A stretch of DNA of 64,000 nt from Oscillospiraceae bacterium (lineage in GTDB: Bacteria > Bacillota > Clostridia > Oscillospirales > Ruminococcaceae), in assembly GCA_019423755.1 (NCBI GenBank), contig JAHZAU010000009.1:1-64000 (forward strand). The letters are read 5' to 3'. Position 1 is the first letter of the stretch. Each line of letters starts with the position of its first letter. Under the pieces are notes generated by a model. It made no database searches and was not told the origin of the DNA. It worked only from the letters and a program-made list of their open reading frames with translations. A program made the position numbers and the translations under genes. Positions 1 to 7,970 of the stretch are shown here, in pieces.

Positions 1-16
1 CGCTGACAGCTCATAT

Positions 17-45
17 ATAATACCACGCCCACAACCAATTGTCAA
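17..45 (-). promoter_or_regulatory. Sigma-A type promoter firing out of the left edge
   Basis: Read on the minus strand, TTGACA (45-40) and TATTAT (22-17) are separated by 17 bases. This is close to a perfect housekeeping promoter and points off the left end of the window, so the gene it serves is not visible here. Confidence 0.6.
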
Positions 46-95
46 CACCTTTTTTCAAGTTTTTTCGATTTTTTCTTCCAAATATTTTTTGCCTC

Positions 96-425
96 TTAAA
101 CACGCTCTCCCGGCTCCAAGATCTCGTCGATCATCTCCCCCAATCCTTCCGTTTCGGTCAGCCTTCCATCGTACAGCCGGCGCAGCATCTCCTCCAACTG
201 GATGCGTGCCACCGTCCGCACCTCTTCTAATCCAATGCACCCTTCCAGGTATCCGCGCTCCGCCGCCGCCACACAGGTCTCTGCCAAAATCTCTACCTGT
301 TCCCGCAGCCGCTCCGGCTCCTGGATCTCCAAAGGGAATCCCAGCTCCATCTTCCGATGCTCCGCCAGCAGGTGTGCCGATACCACCGCCGCCAGCAAAA
401 TGACCACCATCCACAATGCTTCCAT
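96..425 (-). CDS. Small single-pass membrane protein of unknown function
   Basis: A protein of 109 residues that I do not recognise. Residues 4-20 form one hydrophobic segment (rich in V, I, L and A), followed by a soluble, strongly acidic helical region with many Glu residues, so it is probably anchored in the membrane with a cytoplasmic tail. The start at 425 was chosen because GGAG lies 8-9 bases upstream; the frame stays open to 551 but no ribosome site supports a longer form. It is divergent from sleB, with about 156 bases between the two starts. No catalytic motif is visible. Its expression partner, if any, is not evident from this window. Confidence 0.6.
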   Translation of the reverse strand: MEALWMVVILLAAVVSAHLLAEHRKMELGFPLEIQEPERLREQVEILAETCVAAAERGYLEGCIGLEEVRTVARIQLEEMLRRLYDGRLTETEGLGEMIDEILEPGERV

Positions 426-581
426 CTCAATCGCTCCTTTCGCTTTCTCCTTTATGCTATTCCCGCCGCCCGCCGCCGGTGCAGCCAAACTTTCTGCCTC
501 CTCCGGCGGATATTTCCTTTCTTCTTTGGGAATCCTGTTTTCAAAGGCCACCGGCCCAATTTTGACAAAGGAGCGTTATCT

Positions 582-1286
582 GTGAATCAATGGCTTTCCC
601 GATCTTTCCCCCTGCGCCTGGGCGCGCTCATGCTGGCCCTGTTCCTTCCGTTCCTGGCCGCATCCTCCCTCCCCGCCTTTGTCCCGGAAGAGCCCCCAGC
701 CGTGGCGGTGCTCTCCCAGCCTGGTTCCAAGGGCGAGGAGGTCCGCAAAATTCAAACCCGCCTCAAATCCTGGGGCTATTTTGACGGCCCGGTCACCGGC
801 AACTACGGTGAGATGACCACCGCGGCGGTCAAAGCCTTCCAAAAGACCCACGGCCTGCCCCAGACCGGCATCGCCGATGCCAAGACTCTGGAACTTATCG
901 GTCTGCCTTCTTCCTCCTCCGGCAGCGGCTACTCCCAGGCAGACGTGGACCTGCTGGCCCGCATTATCTCCGCCGAAGCCCGCGGCGAGCCCTATACCGG
1001 CCAGGTGGCGGTGGGAGCCGTGGTGCTCAACCGGGTGGAGCACTCCTCCTTCCCAGACTCCATCCCCGGCGTAGTCTACCAGCCCGGCGCCTTTACCGCC
1101 ATTACCGACGGCCAGATCAATGAGCCGGTCACCGACTCCGCCCGCCGCGCTGCTCAGGAAGCCCTCAACGGTTCCGACCCCTCCGGCGGCGCCCTCTACT
1201 ATTATAACCCTTCTAAGACCAACGACCGCTGGATTCGTACCCGCCCGGTCATCACCCAGATCGGCCAGCACCTTTTCTGCGCCTAA
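582..1286 (+). CDS. sleB: Spore cortex-lytic enzyme SleB
   Basis: A 234-residue protein with a hydrophobic signal or anchor (about residues 10-31), a peptidoglycan-binding type 1 domain (about 50-108) and a C-terminal SleB/CwlJ-type hydrolase domain (about 122-234). The segment SAEARGE (130-136) contains the glutamate expected to be catalytic in this lytic transglycosylase family. SleB proteins are stored in the dormant spore and degrade muramic-delta-lactam-containing cortex during germination, so the gene implies a spore former. The GTG at 582 is preceded by AAAGGAG 7 bases upstream; an upstream in-frame extension lacks a ribosome site and would bury the signal peptide. Usually sleB is followed by ypeB; that partner is absent here, and a terminator follows directly. 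Confidence 0.93.
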   Translation: MNQWLSRSFPLRLGALMLALFLPFLAASSLPAFVPEEPPAVAVLSQPGSKGEEVRKIQTRLKSWGYFDGPVTGNYGEMTTAAVKAFQKTHGLPQTGIADAKTLELIGLPSSSSGSGYSQADVDLLARIISAEARGEPYTGQVAVGAVVLNRVEHSSFPDSIPGVVYQPGAFTAITDGQINEPVTDSARRAAQEALNGSDPSGGALYYYNPSKTNDRWIRTRPVITQIGQHLFCA

Positions 1287-1292
1287 CGCAAC

Positions 1293-1327
1293 AAAAAAGC
1301 ACGCCCCGCCCGGGACGTGCTTTTTTT
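1293..1327. terminator. Bidirectional terminator between sleB and the DUF6483 gene
   Basis: Hairpin with arms AAAAAAGCACG and CGTGCTTTTTT around a GC-rich loop. It has T-runs on both sides and lies between convergent genes. Confidence 0.85.
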
Positions 1328-1331
1328 CATA

Positions 1332-1706
1332 TTATAGGAAGATACCCGGCACCTGCACGTCGTACAGCTCCAACGCCCGCTGCAAGCCCTCCTGGATCTC
1401 CTCCCGCTCGTACTGGTTCTTTTCCAAAAAATCGTCCTCCAACCCGTTGAGCAGGTCGTAAAAGGCCAGTGCCACCTCCAATACCTGAGGGTCCCGGGTG
1501 TCCAGCCGCTCAAACAGCAGGTCCTCCGCCTGGTTGATCTCCCCCTCCTTGACCATCTGCTCCAACCTCCGGTAAAGCAGGTCAGTCTCGGTAAAGGCCA
1601 CCTCCTCTGGCAGGCGGTATTCCGCCGTATCCTTTTCAAACAGCAGCCGGGCCAGCGTCCGAGCCAGCCCCTCGATCTGCCGCATCAAATAATCTTCCCG
1701 CAGCAT
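1332..1706 (-). CDS. DUF6483 family protein
   Basis: A 124-residue, mostly helical, acidic protein without membrane segments. The N-terminus (MLREDYLMRQIEGLARTLAR) and the general tetratricopeptide-like helix pattern match the DUF6483 family of Clostridia, whose function is unknown. The start at 1706 has GAAAGGAG a few bases upstream; the longer in-frame form to 1769 lacks one. It lies 16 bases downstream of azlD on the same strand, so it is probably the last gene of the azlC-azlD transcript and ends at the shared terminator. Nothing in the sequence links it to amino acid export; the association is only positional. Confidence 0.75.
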   Translation of the reverse strand: MLREDYLMRQIEGLARTLARLLFEKDTAEYRLPEEVAFTETDLLYRRLEQMVKEGEINQAEDLLFERLDTRDPQVLEVALAFYDLLNGLEDDFLEKNQYEREEIQEGLQRALELYDVQVPGIFL

Positions 1707-1722
1707 ACTCTTTCTCCTTTCA

Positions 1723-2055
1723 TTATGCAAATACCGCCTGGACCAGCACCATGTAAACCGCGGTGCCACCGGCGATGCTCAGCAGGGTGTTGTTCTTCCA
1801 GCAATGCAGCGCTGCCACCGCCGCCACGCCCAGAGCCTCCGGCAGCCCGAAGGGCGGCGCCGTCAGCTCCACCCCTTTCAGGCAGTAGACCACCAGCATC
1901 CCCATCATGGCGCAGGGCAGCACCTTTCCCAGGTAGTCCAGCCACCCCGGCAGCGGCTTTCCCTCCGGGAAGACCCAAAACGGCAGAAACCGCGTCAGCA
2001 TGGTCACCCCCGCCATAACGGCGATGAGCCCCAGCGCACTCCAACTTTGGCTCAT
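1723..2055 (-). CDS. azlD: AzlD family branched-chain amino acid export subunit
   Basis: About 110 residues with four hydrophobic segments, including the family pattern of a TRFLPF motif in the first third. AzlD is the small partner of AzlC; together they export branched-chain amino acids or analogues across the cytoplasmic membrane. A GGAGG box ends 7 bases before the ATG at 2055; an alternative ATG at 2061 overlaps the azlC stop as ATGA but sits too close to that box. The gene follows azlC with essentially no gap, as is usual for this pair, so translational coupling is likely. Confidence 0.88.
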   Translation of the reverse strand: MSQSWSALGLIAVMAGVTMLTRFLPFWVFPEGKPLPGWLDYLGKVLPCAMMGMLVVYCLKGVELTAPPFGLPEALGVAAVAALHCWKNNTLLSIAGGTAVYMVLVQAVFA

Positions 2056-2057
2056 GC

Positions 2058-2786
2058 TCATTCCTCCTTCCCCGTTTTGGCCGACAAAGCCCGGCGGCTC
2101 AAAAGCAGCACCGCCAGGATACTCCCCATAGCCGGCAGCAGGAAGGCGTCCGGCCCAAACACCGCTAAACAGACCACCGAAGCCCCCACGCCGATGAGCG
2201 CCGGAGCCCGGCCCCGCAGCCCCTGCTTGCCCGCTTCCTTCCATTGGTTTAGAAAGATCACCACAAACAGCGCCGTCATAGCAAAGTCGATGCCGGTGGT
2301 GTCAAAGGGGAGCGCCTCCCCCAAAAATCCCCCGGCTACCGACCCGGCCACCCAGTACGCCTGGTCCAGCAGCGCCACAAAAAACAGGAACCACCCTCGG
2401 TCCACCCCTTCGGGCGGCTGAGCGGAGCAAAGCAGCGAGTAGGTCTCATCGCTCATAGCAAAGATCATATACTGTTTCTTCGCCCCTCGGATAGACCGCA
2501 GCGGCCCCACCAAAGAAAGCCCGTAAAACAGGTGCCGGGCGTTGACCATGGCGGTCATCACCGCCGCCTGCAGCCAGCTGGCGCCGGCGCAGAGCAGCTC
2601 CACCCCCACAAACTGCAGACTCCCGGCGTACACCGCCAGGCTCATCAGCCCGGCCCACCCGGGCCCGTATCCCTTCTCCCGCAGCAAAATACCAAACGCC
2701 ATCCCCAAAAACAGATACCCCGTCATCACCGGGATGGTGTGCGGCACCGCCGCCCGGGCCGCCTTTTTCCAGCCGCTTGCCTTCAT
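2058..2786 (-). CDS. azlC: AzlC family ABC-independent branched-chain amino acid permease
   Basis: A 242-residue polytopic membrane protein. After a short basic N-terminus it begins the family-typical PVMTGYLFLGMAFGILL segment, and the SLVGPLR and DETYSLL regions in the middle are also characteristic of AzlC. With AzlD it forms a two-component exporter for leucine, isoleucine or valine, and related pairs act on other amino acids; the substrate cannot be fixed from sequence. AGGAGG lies ahead of the ATG. It is the first gene of an azlC-azlD-DUF6483 run on the minus strand. No Lrp-type regulator is adjacent, unlike the azl operon of Bacillus subtilis. Confidence 0.9.
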   Translation of the reverse strand: MKASGWKKAARAAVPHTIPVMTGYLFLGMAFGILLREKGYGPGWAGLMSLAVYAGSLQFVGVELLCAGASWLQAAVMTAMVNARHLFYGLSLVGPLRSIRGAKKQYMIFAMSDETYSLLCSAQPPEGVDRGWFLFFVALLDQAYWVAGSVAGGFLGEALPFDTTGIDFAMTALFVVIFLNQWKEAGKQGLRGRAPALIGVGASVVCLAVFGPDAFLLPAMGSILAVLLLSRRALSAKTGKEE

Positions 2787-3000
2787 CCGCCTTCCTCCTT
2801 CCTATTTATGTTGGAATGATACACCCAAACCCCGCCCACCGTCAATCGCCTTTCCCTTCACCTCCCCATCACGAAAAACCCCTTTTTTCTTTATAAAATC
2901 CTCCTTCTTTCTTTAAGAAATTTTTCCTGGGATTGGGTACACTAAATATACTGCCGACGCTGCGCCCTGCGGCGTCAAAGGAAAAAAGGAGCTGATCTTT

Positions 3001-4089
3001 TTGCTGGAAGTCAAAAACCTTTCCAAATCCTACGGCCCCAAGCCGGCGCTGCACGGAGTCTCCTTCCGGGTGGAGCAAGGCGAGATCGTAGGCTTTTTGG
3101 GCGTCAACGGCGCCGGAAAGTCCACCACCATGAACATCATCACCGGTTATCTTTCCGCTACCGACGGCGACATCCTGGTGGACGGCATCGACGTCCTCAC
3201 CGACCCGCTCAAGGCCAAATCCCGCATCGGGTACCTGCCCGAGCAGCCGCCCATCTACCCGGACATGACCGTCTGGGAGTACCTGTGCTTCCTCTATGAC
3301 CTGAAAAAGGTCTCCGCCCGCAAGTTGCCGGAATCCAAAACCCAGCACCTGGAGCGCATCCTGTCCCAAACCGGCCTCACCGAGGTCCGGGGCCGCCTGC
3401 TGCGCAACCTGTCCAAAGGCTACCGCCAGCGCGCCGGGTTTGCCGGGGCCCTGCTGGGCGACCCGCCCATCCTCATCCTGGACGAGCCCACCGTCGGCCT
3501 GGACCCAGCCCAGATCATCGAGATCCGCTCGCTTATCCGCTCCCTGGGCAAAAAACATACCATCCTCTTCTCCTCCCACATCCTTTCGGAGGTACAGGCC
3601 GCCTGCGACCGCATCGTCATCATCCACCAGGGCCGCATCGTCGCCGACGGTACCCCCGGGCAGCTGGCCCAATCCCTGGCCTCCGACCACGCCATCACCG
3701 CCCAGGTGGAGGGCGAAGCCCCCAAGGTCAAAAAGCTGCTTTCCTCCCTGCCTGGGGTCCTTCGGGTGGAGGCCGAGCCCCTGCCTGCCCAGGAGCCGGA
3801 CGCCCCGCCTGCCTGCCGCTGCACCCTGGAGACCGACGGCGCCCTTTCTACCCGCCGGCAGCTGTTCTATACCTTGGCCGAACACCGCCTGCCCCTGCTC
3901 TCCCTCAGCGCCCAGACCATGACCCTGGAGGAGATCTTCCTGCGCCTGACCTCCCAGGACGCCCCCGCGCCGGAGCCTTCCCCGGAAGAAACTCCCTCTC
4001 CCGCCGAACCGGCGCCGTCCAACGGGGAAGCACCCGAAGAACCTTCCGAAAATCCCTCCGGCCCGGACGCCGGTACGCCGAATCTCTAA
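3001..4089 (+). CDS. ABC transporter ATP-binding protein, GldA/CcmA type
   Basis: A 362-residue ATPase. Walker A is GVNGAGKST (34-42), the signature is LSKGYRQR (137-144), Walker B runs through LILDE (158-162) and an H-loop follows in FSSHILSE. The family is the GldA/Nod/YhaQ branch that pairs with GldF/GldG-like membrane partners. An extended C-terminal tail from about residue 320 is made almost only of Pro, Glu, Ala and Ser and is probably disordered; that tail is unusual. Translation starts at TTG 3001 behind AAAAAGGAG. It heads a four-gene operon (ATPase, permease, two accessory proteins) with gaps of about 20-35 bases. The substrate is unknown. Confidence 0.85.
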   Translation: MLEVKNLSKSYGPKPALHGVSFRVEQGEIVGFLGVNGAGKSTTMNIITGYLSATDGDILVDGIDVLTDPLKAKSRIGYLPEQPPIYPDMTVWEYLCFLYDLKKVSARKLPESKTQHLERILSQTGLTEVRGRLLRNLSKGYRQRAGFAGALLGDPPILILDEPTVGLDPAQIIEIRSLIRSLGKKHTILFSSHILSEVQAACDRIVIIHQGRIVADGTPGQLAQSLASDHAITAQVEGEAPKVKKLLSSLPGVLRVEAEPLPAQEPDAPPACRCTLETDGALSTRRQLFYTLAEHRLPLLSLSAQTMTLEEIFLRLTSQDAPAPEPSPEETPSPAEPAPSNGEAPEEPSENPSGPDAGTPNL

Positions 4090-4110
4090 CCGAAAGGGGC
4101 TTTGACTACT

Positions 4111-4815
4111 ATGTTCGCTGTCTATCGCAAGGAGATGCGCTCCTACCTGACCTCCCCGGTGGGCTGGGTCTACCTAACTGTGTTCTACGCCATCTCCGGC
4201 TACTATTTCTTCGCCACCTCCCTGGTGGGAAACTTAGCTACCCTCTCCTATGTGTTTTCCTCCCTGTTTACCATCTCCATCTTTATGGTACCGATGCTCA
4301 CCATGCGTCTGCTCAGTGAGGAGCGCCGCCACCGCACCGAACAAGCCCTCTTCACCGCCCCGGTCAGCTTCACTTCCATCACCTTGGGCAAATTCCTGGC
4401 CTGCCTGACCATGTACGCCCTGGGCGTGGCGGTGACCGGCGCCTTTCTGGGGGTCCTTGCCGCCTACGGCAACCCCGATCTGCCGGTGTTCCTCTGCAAC
4501 CTGATCGGCATGATGCTGCTGGGGGCCGCCCTCTGCGCCATTGGTCTCTTCCTTTCCGCCCAAACCGAAAACCAGGTCATCGCCGTGGTCAGCGGCCTGG
4601 GCGCCGGGCTGTTTTTGCTCCTCATCGACAGCTTCACCTCCATCTCGGACAACGCCACCCTCAACGCCGTCCTGGAAGGGGTCTCCTTCTATGCCCGCTA
4701 CACCGGCTTTGCCTCCGGACTGCTCAACCTGGCCGACGTGTTCTTCTTCCTGAGCGTCACCGGCCTGTTTCTGTTTTTGACGGTGCGCACCCTCAACCGC
4801 CGGCGCCTGGCCTAG
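4111..4815 (+). CDS. ABC transporter permease, GldF-like
   Basis: About 234 residues with six predicted membrane segments and the N-terminal pattern YRKEMRSYLTSPVGWVYL, which is typical of GldF-type permeases. In Flavobacterium, GldA, GldF and GldG form an ABC transporter implicated in gliding; homologues occur widely in non-gliding bacteria, where the cargo is unknown. I chose the ATG at 4111 because GAAAGGGG lies about 12 bases upstream; a TTG at 4102 is too close to it. The gene follows the ATPase by about 20 bases and precedes the GldG-like protein by 33, so the four genes are very probably one transcript. Confidence 0.85.
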   Translation: MFAVYRKEMRSYLTSPVGWVYLTVFYAISGYYFFATSLVGNLATLSYVFSSLFTISIFMVPMLTMRLLSEERRHRTEQALFTAPVSFTSITLGKFLACLTMYALGVAVTGAFLGVLAAYGNPDLPVFLCNLIGMMLLGAALCAIGLFLSAQTENQVIAVVSGLGAGLFLLLIDSFTSISDNATLNAVLEGVSFYARYTGFASGLLNLADVFFFLSVTGLFLFLTVRTLNRRRLA

Positions 4816-4848
4816 CTTCACCATCATAGAAAGGACGGTACCCAAACC

Positions 4849-6294
4849 ATGTCTCTGCCTAAGCTTTCCCCGCTGCGCCCCAACCGGCAGCAGCGTTACC
4901 GCATGCTTTCCTCCGGCATCACCATCCTGGTGGTGGCCGCCCTGGTCCTGGGCAACCTGGCCCTGTCGGTCATCGACAGCCGCTCCTCCCTGGACCTGGA
5001 CCTGACCGCCGACCAGGTGTTCCGCCTGACCCAGGACTCCCGGGACTATCTCGCCGGGCTGGACGAGCCGGTCACCCTGACGGTGCTCAACTCCAAGGAG
5101 GACTTCCTGGCCAGCGGCGATTACTATAAACAGGTGGCCTCCATCCTCGAGGACTACGAAGCCACCAGCGACAACATCACCCTGGAATACGCCGACGTAC
5201 TGCGCAACCCCACCCTGGTCTCCCAGTACGACGACCTGAGCCTGACCATCAACAGCATCATCGTAGAAAGCGGCACCCAGCAGCGGGTGCTCTCCCCCTA
5301 TGACCTGTTTAACATCGAGTCCTCCTACTACGGCTCCTCCATCACCTCCTCCAAGGCGGAACAGGCCCTGACCTCCGCTATCCTGGGCGTCACCTCCGAC
5401 GACCTGCCCCAGGCGGCCTTCCTTACCGGCCACGGGGAATACGACAGCACCGGCTTCTCCTCCCTGCTGGAGCAGAACAACTACCAGGTGACCACCCTCA
5501 ACCCCGCTACCGACGTCATCCCCGAAGTTCTGGACGTCCTGCTTATGGTCTGCCCCACCAATGACCCGGACCAGGATGTCCTGGACCGCATCGGCGACTT
5601 CCTCGCCCTGGAGGGCAAGAGCCTCCTGTATTTTGCCGACAGCTCCCAACCGGAGCTTCCCCGTCTTTCCGCCTTCCTGGCAGAATGGGGCATCCAGGTG
5701 GAAGAAGGCCTGCTCATGGAAACCGACAAACAGCGCATCATCAACTTTAACCCCTACTTCTTCACCACCACCCTCACCGACGGTACCCTGACCTCCTACA
5801 TGAGCGACGGTTCCATCCCCCTTTCTACCCCTTACTGCCGCCCCCTTTCCACCCTCTATGACCAGAGCCTGGGCCGCACCACCACCGTCCTGCTCCAATC
5901 CAGCGAGACCGCCGCTCTGCTTCCGCCCGACGTCCCCGACGACTGGACCCTCACCGACGAGGACATGGTGGGCGCGGTGCCCATCGCCATCCGCTCCACC
6001 CAGTCCTTTGACAGCGGCGAGACCTCCCAGGTGCTGGTCTACGGCTCCACCTCCGCCATCCTGGACAGCCTGCTGGAAAGCGGCTCCTTCTCCAACTCCG
6101 ACTACTTCCTCTCGGTGATGAACACCCTCTGCCAGCGGGAGGACACCATCACCATCCAGCCCAAATCCCTCACCCGGGAAATGGGCCTCAACGCCTCCCA
6201 GCAGCTGCTTCTGGGCGCGGTGTTCATTGTGGTCATCCCGGTGACCTCCTTTGTCCTGGGCATCACCATCTGGCTGCGCCGCCGCCGGCTCTAG
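4849..6294 (+). CDS. GldG-like ABC transporter auxiliary protein
   Basis: A 481-residue protein with one N-terminal membrane helix (about 18-40), a large extracytoplasmic domain, and one C-terminal helix ending in a basic stop-transfer sequence (WLRRRRL). This architecture and the LTADQVFRLTQDSRDYL region fit the GldG/ABC-auxiliary family, in which the exposed domain is thought to act with the GldA/GldF transporter. It lies directly after the permease gene. Codon use is like its neighbours, so no sign of transfer. The absence of any gliding genes nearby means that the Flavobacterium role should not be assumed. Confidence 0.8.
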   Translation: MSLPKLSPLRPNRQQRYRMLSSGITILVVAALVLGNLALSVIDSRSSLDLDLTADQVFRLTQDSRDYLAGLDEPVTLTVLNSKEDFLASGDYYKQVASILEDYEATSDNITLEYADVLRNPTLVSQYDDLSLTINSIIVESGTQQRVLSPYDLFNIESSYYGSSITSSKAEQALTSAILGVTSDDLPQAAFLTGHGEYDSTGFSSLLEQNNYQVTTLNPATDVIPEVLDVLLMVCPTNDPDQDVLDRIGDFLALEGKSLLYFADSSQPELPRLSAFLAEWGIQVEEGLLMETDKQRIINFNPYFFTTTLTDGTLTSYMSDGSIPLSTPYCRPLSTLYDQSLGRTTTVLLQSSETAALLPPDVPDDWTLTDEDMVGAVPIAIRSTQSFDSGETSQVLVYGSTSAILDSLLESGSFSNSDYFLSVMNTLCQREDTITIQPKSLTREMGLNASQQLLLGAVFIVVIPVTSFVLGITIWLRRRRL

Positions 6295-6318
6295 TTTTCC
6301 GGAAAGGATAATGCGATT

Positions 6319-7788
6319 ATGAAAAAACAAACCGTATTCCTCACCATCAGCGCCGCTGTGGTGGTGCTGCTGTCGGTGCTGCTGGCCGTGTTGCTGATGC
6401 AGCCCGCCTCCCCGGAGGATACCGACTCCGAGACCTCCGACTCCTCCCTCACCGTCCTGGACCTGGAACAGGCCGACCTGAGCGCTATCACCATCCAAAA
6501 CAGCACCGGCACCTTCTCCCTGACCAACCACGGCGACGCCTTCTCTCTGGACGCCCTGGACGGCCTGGAAACCTCCTCCGCCAACACCCAGAAGGTGGTG
6601 GACGCCCTCTGCCCGCTGACCGCCTCCCAGCTGATCTGGGCCCCGGAGGAGGACGCCGTCCCCGGCCAATCCGCCGACCCATCCCTCCTGGCCCAGTACG
6701 GCCTGGATGCCCCCGCCGCCACCGTCACCTTCCAGACGGTGGACCAGCAGAGCTACACCCTGCTGGTGGGCGCAGACGCCCCCCTGCAGTCCGGTACCTA
6801 CTTTATGCTGGATGACTGCATCTACCTGGGCTCCGCCACCAGCTTCTCGGTGTTCCAAAATAGCCAAAACTCCTTTGTGGACAACCAGATCACCTCCGCC
6901 GTCCCCTCCGGCTACACCCAGGCCACCTTGGAGCTGTCCGGCGCCTCCCGTGAGCAGCCGATGGTCATCGAGATCACCTCCCAGTTCCAGGATGCTTCTT
7001 TGGAAGAATCCCAGGAGGATACCACCGTCGGCTCCTCCGACTCTACCCTCACCTACACCTACACCATGACCCAGCCCCAGCAGCGCACCCTCTCGGAAGA
7101 TGCGGTCACCTCCATGCTGGATGGCAGCGCCTATCTCTACGCCGACGCCATCGTCGCGGTCAACCCCACCTCGGAGCAGCTGGCCTCCTATGGGCTTAGC
7201 GACCCCTGGTCGGTGTTCTCCGCCAACTTTAACGGCGACACCCTCACCCTGCGGGCCTCGGCCCCGGACGCCGCCGGCGCCGTCTACCTGATGCGGGACG
7301 GCACCCCCATCGTCTACCAGGTCACCGCCTCCCGCCTGCCCTGGTACGAGATCTCTGCCGAGATGCTCATCCAGGCGGTCTATACCCCGGTGGACTTTGC
7401 CGAGCTTTCCTCCCTGACGGTGACCGCTGACGACCAGACCTACCGCTTTACCGTGGTCCCCGACAGCGACACCCCCTCGGTGCTCTGCAACGGCCAGGAG
7501 GTGGACCCCGACCAGTTCACCCTGCTTTATGAGACCATCACCCAGGTGCCGCCGGATTCCTACTACCCGGCCGAGCCGACCCTGGACCCGGCCCTGACCA
7601 TGACGGTGGAGTACACCGACTCCGGCCGCGCGGCGGACACCATCGTCCTGACCCCCACCGGGTCCGGCACCCTGTTCCTCACCGTCAACGGCCAGACCTC
7701 CTACACCACCGCCGAATCCCGCCTGGACACCATCCTGGAGGCCTGTCAGGCCCTGCTGGACGGCGAGACCATCCCCTCCTTCCAGTAA
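6319..7788 (+). CDS. DUF4340 domain-containing membrane-anchored protein
   Basis: A 489-residue protein with an N-terminal anchor (about residues 5-28) followed by a long exported region rich in Thr, Ser and Asp. Repeated units of the kind 'LxLxxADLSAITIQN' and 'YGLDAPAATVTFQT' are typical of DUF4340, whose members are commonly encoded last in Gld-type ABC operons. It starts 24 bases after the GldG-like gene behind GGAAAGGA, and a strong terminator follows its stop. Its function is unknown; the position suggests an extracytoplasmic partner of the transporter. Confidence 0.8.
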   Translation: MKKQTVFLTISAAVVVLLSVLLAVLLMQPASPEDTDSETSDSSLTVLDLEQADLSAITIQNSTGTFSLTNHGDAFSLDALDGLETSSANTQKVVDALCPLTASQLIWAPEEDAVPGQSADPSLLAQYGLDAPAATVTFQTVDQQSYTLLVGADAPLQSGTYFMLDDCIYLGSATSFSVFQNSQNSFVDNQITSAVPSGYTQATLELSGASREQPMVIEITSQFQDASLEESQEDTTVGSSDSTLTYTYTMTQPQQRTLSEDAVTSMLDGSAYLYADAIVAVNPTSEQLASYGLSDPWSVFSANFNGDTLTLRASAPDAAGAVYLMRDGTPIVYQVTASRLPWYEISAEMLIQAVYTPVDFAELSSLTVTADDQTYRFTVVPDSDTPSVLCNGQEVDPDQFTLLYETITQVPPDSYYPAEPTLDPALTMTVEYTDSGRAADTIVLTPTGSGTLFLTVNGQTSYTTAESRLDTILEACQALLDGETIPSFQ

Positions 7789-7808
7789 TTCTTTCCCCTG
7801 TTTTTCCC

Positions 7809-7839
7809 GCCCGGAGCCCCCTGCTCCGGGCGTTTTTTT
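7809..7839 (+). terminator. Terminator of the Gld-type ABC operon
   Basis: A perfect 9-base stem (GCCCGGAGC / GCTCCGGGC) is followed by seven T residues 20 bases after the DUF4340 stop codon. Confidence 0.88.
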
Positions 7840-7970
7840 GCGGCATTTATTACAGAAAGGAATATTCCCGCCGGTTTGTCCTTGTTTTTCGCCCCCGCCC
7901 CCGGATTTCTTTTTCCTTCTCCCCCATTCTGTGCTATCATAGAAGATATTCTAAGAAAGGACCCATTACC

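Noticed and set aside
4234..6867. Long open reading frame on the minus strand opposite the Gld-type ABC genes
   Set aside because: It is antisense to well-supported genes, has Gly/Val/Gln-biased composition typical of GC-rich shadow frames, no family motif and no ribosome site.
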